This document shows positions 26,482 through 33,929 of a stretch of DNA of 64,000 nt, in pieces. The notes beneath the pieces are model-generated. The model saw nothing but the letters and a program-made list of their open reading frames with translations, was not told the DNA's origin and did no database searches. The first letter of the stretch is position 1, and every line of letters begins with the position of its first letter. The DNA is from Azotimanducus chitobiosivorans (lineage in GTDB: Bacteria > Pseudomonadota > Gammaproteobacteria > Pseudomonadales > Azotimanducaceae). The DNA lies in assembly GCA_965200235.1 (NCBI GenBank), contig OZ241339.1, positions 992,001 through 1,056,000 on the forward strand. Direction: 5' to 3'. Made by a program: the position numbers and the translations under genes.

Positions 26482-27384
26482 ATGCGATTGATCACGTATC
26501 GCCACGGAAATAGCACGCGCCTCGGCGCCATCATGGATGCCCGCGTGGTGGACCTCAATGCGAGCGACGCGAAGATACCGACCGATATGCTTGATCTCTT
26601 GCGCGGCGGGGACGACATGCTCGGGCGCGTCGCGGCGGCGGTCGCGAACGGGCGTGCACGGATTCCCGTTGACGATGTGGAACTCCATTCCCCAGTGCCT
26701 GTGCCACCTCGAATCTTCGCGGTCGGCATAAATTACCTCGATCATTTCAACGAAGTGCCGGAGGGTGAGCGGGCGGCGAGGAAGATGTCTTTGCCACAGC
26801 GTCCGCTCATTTTCAACAAGCAGACAACGGCGGCCAACGGCCCCTACGGCAATATCGTGCTGCCCGCAGAATCAGTCGAGCTCGATCACGAAGCCGAGCT
26901 TGGCGTTGTCATCGGCAAAACCTGTCGGCGCGTGCCACGCGAACGCGCCTATGAGGTCATCGCCGGCTACACCATCGTCAACGACATTTCAGTGCGCGAT
27001 TGGCAGCGCGCCGCGCCGACCATGACCATGGGCAAGTCGTGGGACACGCACTGCCCGATGGGGCCGGCGCTGGTGACGAAAGACGAGGTGCCCGATCCGC
27101 TCGATCTCGAGGTTCGGCTGACGGTTGACGGCGAGGAGCGTCAGCATTTCAACACTGGGGAGATGCTATTCAAGATTGACGAGCAGATCGCCTATCTCTC
27201 CACGGCCTTCACGCTCCTTCCGGGCGATGTCATCGCCACCGGCACCTCCAAAGGTGTCGCCGCCTATCGGCCGGGGCAGCCATGGCTGAAGGTCGGGCAG
27301 CGCGTGCGCGTCGAGATTGAGGGCCTTGGGTATATTGAGAATCAGGTCGTGAAGGACGATGCGAAGAGTGTTGTCGGCGAGTAA
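26482..27384 (+). CDS. Fumarylacetoacetate hydrolase family protein
   Basis: A 300-residue enzyme of the FAH superfamily (fumarylpyruvate, acylpyruvate or 2-hydroxyhepta-2,4-diene-1,7-dioate-type hydrolase/isomerase). The fold is complete: IFAVGINYLDHFNEVPEGE, IFNKQTTAANGPYGNI, the metal-binding VELDHEAELGVVIGKTCRRV, YTIVNDISVRDWQR and LLPGDVIATGTSKGVAAYRP. It normally acts late in aromatic-ring catabolism. GGAG at 26473 gives a good ribosome-binding site. Its promoter region is now the duplicated VapB upstream sequence. Confidence 0.92.
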   Translation: MRLITYRHGNSTRLGAIMDARVVDLNASDAKIPTDMLDLLRGGDDMLGRVAAAVANGRARIPVDDVELHSPVPVPPRIFAVGINYLDHFNEVPEGERAARKMSLPQRPLIFNKQTTAANGPYGNIVLPAESVELDHEAELGVVIGKTCRRVPRERAYEVIAGYTIVNDISVRDWQRAAPTMTMGKSWDTHCPMGPALVTKDEVPDPLDLEVRLTVDGEERQHFNTGEMLFKIDEQIAYLSTAFTLLPGDVIATGTSKGVAAYRPGQPWLKVGQRVRVEIEGLGYIENQVVKDDAKSVVGE

Positions 27385-27419
27385 GAGGTTGACAATGCTG
27401 TATTGCGGGCTCGCCATCA

Positions 27420-27741
27420 TGATCGACCAAGCGGAGATGAGCGCGTCTCACGCTGCTGGGCTTCGGCGAATCGAGACGATACGGTCTTTGAAGCCCCTGA
27501 CGAACTGCAACTTGATCGCAAGCCCAATCCGCATATGGCCTTTGGCTGTGGGGCGCACCGCTGCTTGGGCGCACATCTTGCACGCCTCGTGATGCGCGTG
27601 CTGCTGGCAAGGCTGGTATCGCGCGTCGCCACACTCAAGGTGATCGACCATACTCCGTGCGTTGAAGACCACGGCGCGGTGTCTCGGCGCGCTGGCTATC
27701 ATGCGCTCACCATGCGGTTCACCGGCAAGTCCCCATCGTGA
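27420..27741 (+). pseudogene. Cytochrome P450, C-terminal fragment
   Basis: One frame reads CWASANRDDTVFEAPDELQL then DRKPNPHMAFGCGAHRCLGA, the haem-ligand loop FGxGxHxCxG with the Cys intact, then HLARLVMRVLLARLV and a C-terminal strand region to 27741. Only the last ~100 of ~400 residues remain. Upstream sequence in the same frame (to 27400) is degraded and has no P450 features. It is a relic between FAH-family and glucosidase genes. Confidence 0.8.
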
Positions 27742-27815
27742 ACGTGCCGAGCACGGACATCGTTACAAAAGACGATCACAATGACCAACTCCCCTTCAAC
27801 CTTGAGCGAACAAGC

Positions 27816-29486
27816 ATGAACGACTGGTGGCAGAGCGCTGCAATCTATCAAATCTACCCGCGCAGCTTTATGGATTCCAACAATGATGGCTCCGGCGACT
27901 TGCCCGGCATCATCGAGAAGCTCGACCATGTCACCGGACTCGGCGTGGATGCCATCTGGATATCGCCCTTCTTCAAGTCGCCCATGAAAGACTACGGCTA
28001 CGATGTCAGCGACTATTGCGAAGTTGATCCCGTGTTCGGCACCTTGGACGACTTTGACCGCTTGGTCGAAGCCGCGCACGAGCGAGGCGTTCGGGTGCTC
28101 ATCGACCAAGTGCTGAGCCACACTTCCGATCAGCATCCCTGGTTTACGGAAAGCAGGCAGAGCCGCGACAACCCGAAGGCGGACTGGTATGTGTGGGCTG
28201 ATGCGCACGAAGACGGCTGCGCGCCAAACAATTGGCTGTCGGTGTTCGGCGGCATCTCATGGGAGTGGGACCCTCGCCGCAGCCAGTATTACTTGCATAA
28301 TTTCCTCATCAGTCAGCCTGATCTCAATCTGCATCACCCGCAAGTGCGCCAAGCAAGCCTCGGCAACTTGGAGTTCTGGCTGAAGCGCGGCGTTGATGGA
28401 TTTCGCTTGGATGCAATCAACTTCTGCACCCATGACGTTGAATTACGTGACAATCCTGGACGCGGTGAAACCATGCGCCTGTTTCTTGCTGCCGACGGGC
28501 TTGTCATGCCTTACGGCCTGCAGCGTCATGTGTACGACAACTCGCGTCCAGAAACGCTTGAGTTCCTTGAGGAAATCAGAGCGCTCCTTGACCGCTACGA
28601 TGCCGTCGCGCTTGGCGAGGTCGGCGGTGACCGCCCTGCGGAATTGATGGGCGACTATATTCGAGGCGAACGGCGCCTGCACACCGCCTACAACTTTTCG
28701 CTCATGGGCCCGGACAAGTCAGCCAAGCACATCGGCAACACCGTGCGAGAGTTTCAAGAGACGACGGATGGCGGTTATCCGTGCATGGCACTCGGCAATC
28801 ATGACGTCACGCGACTCGCAAGTCGCTGGGTTGAAGGCGATCCGGAGCCCGAAAGCGTCAAGCTGCACATGGCGATGCTCGCCTGTTTGCGCGGCCCGTT
28901 TTGCGTGTATCAAGGCGATGAGCTCGGGCTGCCGGAAGCGGCGCTCGAACGGCATCAGCTCCGCGATCCATACGGTGTCAATTTCTGGCCAAAATTCAAA
29001 GGGCGCGACGGCTGTCGAACGCCCATGCCATGGCAACGAGACGCCGCCAACGCGGGCTTCTCGAATGCGCAGCCATGGCTGCCGATCGATGCGCGGCACT
29101 ACGAACTGGCAGCAGATCAGCAAGTGGCCGTTTCAGGCTCGATCTACGAGAGCCTGCGCGAGTTTCTCGCATGGCGTAAGCGACAGACAGCGATTCTTGA
29201 GGGCGTGATCGACATTCTGGAAGGCTTTGGCGAGGTCCTCGCATTCACCAGAAGCTGTCCGTCGCAATCGCTCCTGTTCTATTTCAATCTTGGTGCTGCG
29301 CCTGCGGCGACGCCGCTTGCCATCGATTGGCGGGGTGCTGAGCCGCTTTCTTTAGGTGACGCCATCGGCCTTCAGCAAGGCCGAATACAAGGCGATGCAC
29401 TTGTCTTTGCGCCGCGCTCGATGCTTATCTTGGAAAAATTAGCGGACTGCTGCCCGGCCGCGCACAATCAGTTTCGGCTCGATTAG
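27816..29486 (+). CDS. GH13 alpha-glucosidase
   Basis: A 556-residue glycoside hydrolase family 13 enzyme hydrolysing alpha-1,4 or alpha-1,6 glucosides. It starts MNDWWQSAAIYQIYPRSFMD and carries DYGYDVSDYCEVDPVFGTLD, the nucleophile Asp in GVDGFRLDAINF, the acid Glu in DAVALGEVGG and the third Asp in ALGNHDVTRLAS. No signal peptide, so cytoplasmic. ATG 27816 was preferred to one 26 codons upstream because homology begins there and GAGCG precedes it. The normal end is near MLILEKL; the last ~16 residues read into a LacI-family remnant on the other strand, so the 3' end may be altered. Confidence 0.92.
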   Translation: MNDWWQSAAIYQIYPRSFMDSNNDGSGDLPGIIEKLDHVTGLGVDAIWISPFFKSPMKDYGYDVSDYCEVDPVFGTLDDFDRLVEAAHERGVRVLIDQVLSHTSDQHPWFTESRQSRDNPKADWYVWADAHEDGCAPNNWLSVFGGISWEWDPRRSQYYLHNFLISQPDLNLHHPQVRQASLGNLEFWLKRGVDGFRLDAINFCTHDVELRDNPGRGETMRLFLAADGLVMPYGLQRHVYDNSRPETLEFLEEIRALLDRYDAVALGEVGGDRPAELMGDYIRGERRLHTAYNFSLMGPDKSAKHIGNTVREFQETTDGGYPCMALGNHDVTRLASRWVEGDPEPESVKLHMAMLACLRGPFCVYQGDELGLPEAALERHQLRDPYGVNFWPKFKGRDGCRTPMPWQRDAANAGFSNAQPWLPIDARHYELAADQQVAVSGSIYESLREFLAWRKRQTAILEGVIDILEGFGEVLAFTRSCPSQSLLFYFNLGAAPAATPLAIDWRGAEPLSLGDAIGLQQGRIQGDALVFAPRSMLILEKLADCCPAAHNQFRLD

Positions 29487-29525
29487 GTGCGGCTTGACTG
29501 TTTCGCCGCTGATGATCGACAGGAA
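29439..29525 (-). pseudogene. LacI-family regulator, last ~28 residues
   Basis: The minus strand encodes FLSIISGETVKPHLIEPKLI then VRGRAAVR and stop. This is the terminal pattern of LacI/GalR regulators (L-x-x-I-x-G-x-x-V-x-P...L-x-V-R-x-S). Nothing upstream (29526-29637) continues the family. Glucosidase genes are often governed by an adjacent LacI regulator, so the original regulator has probably been deleted. Confidence 0.6.
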
Positions 29526-29637
29526 AGAGGGTTGATCTTTGGTGTGCTCACTTGCCCTCCATTCAAGAGCCCGCATACTCCCTTTGTCCAAGCCCAAGCT
29601 ACCCGCTGAATCGCTTGCAGTCAGCCCTGCGGCGGCG

Positions 29638-30312
29638 TCATGGTGGCGATTCAGTGTCTCTCTCAAATCCAAACACATTGAGTTCGATGAATACGAACGC
29701 AAACAGCCACAAGACAGCATCCCAGAAATCGAGGAACGGGCCTGCAATGCCCCAATAGATAGCAGCGCCTAAAAGAATGCAATAGAGAAACACCTTGATG
29801 ATCTTGCTAGCGTCTTCCACGATGCCGCCCAAGCGCTCCCGTGCCTGTAGCCAGACATCGATTTCCAGCAAAGCGACCACCAGAATCCAAGTGCTTGAAT
29901 TGATGACATCGACCCAAGCGAGGCGCTGCGCGCCAGCGAGCGCGATAGGGTCGACGAGAATCTCGGCGGGCACGAATTCATGGAGCGCGACGGCTTTGGC
30001 CAGGTAGCCGTAGAACGCATAGAGAATGACGCCGTAGCAGCCTGCGCGCATGATGCGAAACACCAAGCCCACTTTCGGCGTGATATGTGCCGCACCGATC
30101 TGGTAGGTTTCGATCTCGAAAAGCAACAGCAGCAGCACCCACGCGGCCGTGTCGATGCTTGCAGCAAACGCTGATATGACTTGCGAGAGCGCCAGTCGGT
30201 CATCGAACGTATGGGCGACGGCTCGCCATTCCTCTGAGAAGAACAAGACAACATTGAGCGCAAGAAGCGCATAGACGCAATATTTGAGCCATTGCTGGGC
30301 TATTCGCGCCAA
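29638..30312 (-). CDS. Uncharacterised multi-pass membrane protein
   Basis: A 224-residue protein with about five hydrophobic helices: KYCVYALLALNVVLFF, TAAWVLLLLLFEIETYQI, AGCYGVILYAFYGYLAKAVA, STWILVVALLEIDVWLQ and KVFLYCILLGAAIYWGI, then DAVLWLFAFVFIELNVF. Two helices end in an (L)FEI(E)/LLEID-like acidic pair, a repeated pattern that suggests an internal duplication. Family not recognised. Start is TTG 30312, overlapping by 13 bases the stop of a preceding fragment; no better ATG lies upstream. Located in the inner membrane. Confidence 0.7.
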   Translation of the reverse strand: MARIAQQWLKYCVYALLALNVVLFFSEEWRAVAHTFDDRLALSQVISAFAASIDTAAWVLLLLLFEIETYQIGAAHITPKVGLVFRIMRAGCYGVILYAFYGYLAKAVALHEFVPAEILVDPIALAGAQRLAWVDVINSSTWILVVALLEIDVWLQARERLGGIVEDASKIIKVFLYCILLGAAIYWGIAGPFLDFWDAVLWLFAFVFIELNVFGFERDTESPP

Positions 30313-30478
30313 CGCACTACCCGATGCTTTATCCCGGCACCGTCCGCGATTCGCGTCATGCGCTCGAAGTTACCAACAACGGCAGCAGCTTCAATCAAGG
30401 CGGCTTCGCCAAGTGCGTTTCTGAGGCGCTCCCGCGCCTCGGCCAAATACGATGAGCGCAGCATAGCCGCCGGTGGCC
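30300..30478 (-). pseudogene. 5'-truncated gene fragment
   Basis: About 58 residues: MLRSSYLAEARERLRNALGE then AALIEAAAVVGNFERMTRIA and DGAGIKHRVVRWRE-stop. The segment E-A-x-x-V-x-N-F-x-R-M-x-R-I-A-D-x-x-G is typical of the C-terminal helices of AhpD/peroxidase-related or similar small proteins, but I cannot assign it firmly. Its 5' part has been replaced by CTAG-element sequence, and it overlaps the start of the membrane-protein gene downstream. Confidence 0.45.
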
Positions 30479-30583
30479 GCATTGCGCCCTTGGCTTTTAC
30501 GGCCAAGTATTCCCTGCGGGCTGCGCCTTGCCCTCGGTGGTTGTGCTCACTCTGAAACACACTTATTTATGGAGTGCTAGAAA
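30476..30583. repeat. Right-hand half of a CTAG element
   Basis: GCCAAGTATTCCCTGCGGGC, then CGCCTTGCCCTCGG and CACACTTATTTATGG, matches the right arm of the element at 50931, ending AGTGCTAG. The left half is missing. It supplies the final codons and stop of the addA-like gene. Confidence 0.75.
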
Positions 30584-33500
30584 GCGGCACTCTCAACAGT
30601 TCTGGCGTGCTTGTCAAGAACAGGGCGGCGACAACCGGCAGCTGCTCGATCTCGTTGAATACCCGCGCATAGCGCGTAAGCTGCCCTTCGTGCTCGGCGA
30701 TTTGACGCGCGCGAAACATGGCGCGCGATTCCTTTGCACGCGGCCTCGCGGTTTTGAAATCAATGATATAGCGCGTGCCGTTTTCCACGAATGTCCGGTC
30801 AATCCTGATGTTGACGAGGCGTCCGTTCAAGTACGCCGAAAAGCTCGCCTCTGATTGCGCGGATTCGCGTTGCGTCAGAATCCATTGGCAATCCTTGTGA
30901 CGAAGCGCGCGGACGAGGTGACGGACGACCTGAGGTAGGAGGCGCGTTGCGACTGATGCATCGCAGCTGTCCTGCATCAGAAGGCGGCGCAGCAGTGGCT
31001 TAATCTCGTCGATGCGGTCTTGCGGCGAGGTGTCCAAATGATGCTCCGCAAGCCAGCACAGCGCCTCGTGGACGGCGTTGCCGACAATAATCGGCGGACG
31101 AGGTGTCCAAGAATCGACGCGGGATTGACCCTCAGTGTCGCCGTGTTCGTTCGCTGCGAGGCGAAATGCGTCGTCGAGTTCGATTTTGGCGAGGCGATGC
31201 TTCGGTCGCCATGTCCAGTCTGGTGGCAGGCGCAGCAGCTTCGGCGGCTCGTTCGGACCAGTTTGCTGTGCGGTTTCGGGTTCTCGCGCAAGATGCAGCG
31301 TCGACTGAGTACGCACAGCATTCCAGATTGGCATGAGCAAGGTGCCTGATCTTGGTGACGCAGCATCGGTCAGTCTCGCCTTGCCTTCATGCTGCTCAAT
31401 CGCGCCATTGGGCAGGGTCGCTGTCAGGAGCAGGCTCTTGCGCGCCCGCGTGACGGCCACATACAGCACGCGCTCGGTCTCTGCGACGGCGCGCGCCTTG
31501 TGCTCGTGTTCGAGCCAATCATAGAGCGACCCGTCTTGTCCGCTGCCGTGCTTGGTGGCGGCAAGCAGCCCTTCAGGCGTTTGTCGCCAACGCATGCTTG
31601 GACGCTCGTCTGATCGTGGCGGACGCGCGGTGAAGGGCACGATCACATGGTCGAACTCAAGCCCTTTCGCTTGATGGATTGTCATCACAATGAGCTGTGA
31701 ATCGGACAGCGACGGCGCGTAGAGGTCGGCAAGCGCCCGCTCTAGCGCGTCGAAATCAATCCATGTCAAGCCTTGCGCTTCAATCAGCGCAAGCAGCGCT
31801 TCGATTGATTTGCGTGAGCGGCGGTCGTTGTGAGCGGCGGCAAGCCCGATCATGGGCCAGGCGCGTTCTAGCAGCGGACGGGGCGCGCTACTCTGGTAGC
31901 GTGTACGCAAGTCTTGCAGCAGCGGCAGGCATCGAGCGAGGGCGCTACGCTCGTGCGCGTCGAGTGCTGACTGAAACCGCTCGCTGGTGAGCACGGCATC
32001 TAGGCTCGCGCCGTGACGTAGACCTGCGCTCAATCTGTGTAGGCTGGCCAGCGACAAGCCGATGGCGGGGCTTCGAAGCAGCGCGAAATTGGCGAGGCGC
32101 TCGCGCGGCTTGGCAACTGCGCGCGCGAGCGCGAGCATGTCGCGAACGGCGCCTTCATCGGCAAGGCGGTCAAGTTCCGTGCCTTGATAGTCAATCCCTT
32201 GGTCTCGAAGCGCGCCGAGCAGGCTGCGTGCGTGCGTGCGGTTGCGAAGCAGGATTGCTACTTGATCATGTGGTTCGCTGCGCAGGAGACGTCGCGCCGT
32301 CTTGGCGATGAACTGCGATTCGTGGTCGAGGTTTAGGGACGTGTCTCGCGGCCCCTGAAAGAGATGAATACTCGCTCCGAGATCGCTCGCGGTGCGCTCG
32401 CTGCGCTTGATCGCAACGGCTGGCGCATAGCCAACGGCGCCCGTGGTGAGGTCGGGCCCGCGCTCGCTTGCGCGTGCAAACACTTGGTTTACCCAGTCGA
32501 CGAGCAAAGCATCCGAACGAAAATTGCTCTCTAGCTTGGCGGCGCGGAGCGGGGTGCTGCGCTTGCCTTGGTCGATCAAGCGCCCCACGCCTTGCTGCTC
32601 GGCCAAGTAGAAGAGCCCCACTTCGGCCTCTCGAAATCCGTAGATCGACTGCATCGGATCACCGACCGCAAACACGCTACGATCTTCGTCCGGCATCCAC
32701 TCGCGCATCAGGCTGTGTATGAACTCAGCTTGCGTGACCGAAGTGTCTTGGAACTCATCGATAAGCACGTGCTTGATGGAATAGTCGAGAGCGATGATAA
32801 GGTCGGTCGGCAGTTCTTCAGTGCCGAGCGAGCGGGTCGCACCGAAGCCGAGCTCGACCAGGTCCGCCGAGCCGCGTTCGGCAAAGAGGGTGCGGAGTTC
32901 GTCCTGCGCGAGGGCGAGGCAGGCTTCAACGGCCCTGATTCGCGCTTGCTCCGAAGTGTCTGTCTTGATGTCGGGGAAGACACGTGCAGTTCGTAATGCT
33001 GTTAAGTCCTTGTCTTTCAGCGAGTCGATCAGCGTCCGCAGACTCACCCTTTGTTGATCATCGAGCGCGGCTGGCAGCTGCTTGCGAAGCTCGCCCTGCT
33101 TGGTCAGGCAGAGATTCGCGACGCGCCGCCAAGTGCCCGGCTGGGCGAGGACATCATTTGTGTGAAGGGTAGGGGAGCGCCCGGCGAGCGCCGCGAAATC
33201 GCTCGCGTCGATTGCGCCTTCAATCGAGTGCCACAGTCGCTGCATGTTGCTGCGCAGCCAGTCTGGCGACTGGTCGAGCGTTGGCGTCTGCGTCTTGAGC
33301 GTTGGCGTCTGCGTCTTGAGCGTTGGCGTCTGCGTTGGCCGCCATTGATCGCGGCGTGCGAGCAACTCGATGATCTGCCGTTTCACGCGGCTTTCCTTGA
33401 ACGCTTCGAGCGCAAGCATCCGCACTACCGGAGCCGTGTGCGATTGACCTTGCCTGACACGGGTAAAGACTCGCTCCACCGCCTCCTCGTACAGGTGACG

Positions 33501-33929
33501 CGCATCCGGCAACAAGTGAGTGCCGGGCGCGATGCGGGCTTCAATTGGGGAGGCTTCGACAAGGCTGCGCCGAAAACTTTCGATGGTCTGTATTTTCAGG
33601 CGCGAGGGATTGGCGATCACCTCCCATCCCTTTGCATCCGATGCGCGGCGCGCCTGGAGAGCGGCTTCGGCAAGACTGTCGGGCTGCGCAGAGTCTGGTG
33701 CCTTGAGGCTCGTGAGAATCCGCTCGCGCATTTCAGCGGTGGCCTTGCGAGTGAAGGTGATCGCAAGTATTTCCTCGGGCTTCTCAACGAGGCCGAGAAG
33801 CTTGAGGTAGCGAGTGACGAGCAGCGTTGTCTTGCCGGACCCTGCTGGCGCACGCAATATCCAGTTGCTGTTCGGCGCGGTCACTTGCTCGCGTTCGCGT
33901 GCGTCAGTCACTTGAGAAGTGCGGCTCAT
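30567..33929 (-). CDS. AddA-like UvrD-family helicase-nuclease
   Basis: A 1120-residue double-strand-break repair protein. From ATG 33929 it has Walker A LRAPAGSGKTTLLVTRYLKL, AITFTRKATAEMRERI, the Walker B/helicase II DEFQDTSVTQAEF, motif VI region HQAKGLEFDHVIVPF and YVAVTRARKSLLL, then a C-terminal RecB-type nuclease motif YIIDFKTARPR. A three-copy 7-residue repeat (KTQTPTL) lies near residues 200-218. The gene overlaps its partner by four bases (ATGA). The C terminus is abnormal: after LLRVPL the last codons and TAA come from a CTAG-element remnant, so a few native residues may be lost. It resects DNA ends for RecA loading with the partner nuclease. Confidence 0.9.
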   Translation of the reverse strand: MSRTSQVTDAREREQVTAPNSNWILRAPAGSGKTTLLVTRYLKLLGLVEKPEEILAITFTRKATAEMRERILTSLKAPDSAQPDSLAEAALQARRASDAKGWEVIANPSRLKIQTIESFRRSLVEASPIEARIAPGTHLLPDARHLYEEAVERVFTRVRQGQSHTAPVVRMLALEAFKESRVKRQIIELLARRDQWRPTQTPTLKTQTPTLKTQTPTLDQSPDWLRSNMQRLWHSIEGAIDASDFAALAGRSPTLHTNDVLAQPGTWRRVANLCLTKQGELRKQLPAALDDQQRVSLRTLIDSLKDKDLTALRTARVFPDIKTDTSEQARIRAVEACLALAQDELRTLFAERGSADLVELGFGATRSLGTEELPTDLIIALDYSIKHVLIDEFQDTSVTQAEFIHSLMREWMPDEDRSVFAVGDPMQSIYGFREAEVGLFYLAEQQGVGRLIDQGKRSTPLRAAKLESNFRSDALLVDWVNQVFARASERGPDLTTGAVGYAPAVAIKRSERTASDLGASIHLFQGPRDTSLNLDHESQFIAKTARRLLRSEPHDQVAILLRNRTHARSLLGALRDQGIDYQGTELDRLADEGAVRDMLALARAVAKPRERLANFALLRSPAIGLSLASLHRLSAGLRHGASLDAVLTSERFQSALDAHERSALARCLPLLQDLRTRYQSSAPRPLLERAWPMIGLAAAHNDRRSRKSIEALLALIEAQGLTWIDFDALERALADLYAPSLSDSQLIVMTIHQAKGLEFDHVIVPFTARPPRSDERPSMRWRQTPEGLLAATKHGSGQDGSLYDWLEHEHKARAVAETERVLYVAVTRARKSLLLTATLPNGAIEQHEGKARLTDAASPRSGTLLMPIWNAVRTQSTLHLAREPETAQQTGPNEPPKLLRLPPDWTWRPKHRLAKIELDDAFRLAANEHGDTEGQSRVDSWTPRPPIIVGNAVHEALCWLAEHHLDTSPQDRIDEIKPLLRRLLMQDSCDASVATRLLPQVVRHLVRALRHKDCQWILTQRESAQSEASFSAYLNGRLVNIRIDRTFVENGTRYIIDFKTARPRAKESRAMFRARQIAEHEGQLTRYARVFNEIEQLPVVAALFLTSTPELLRVPLSSTP
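33276..33338 (-). repeat. 21-bp in-frame tandem repeat in addA-like gene
   Basis: About three copies of GAGCGTTGGCGTCTGCGTCT(T) on the plus strand, encoding TPTLKTQ repeats. The unit length is a multiple of three, so copy-number changes keep the frame. It lies in a low-complexity linker between helicase subdomains. Confidence 0.85.
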
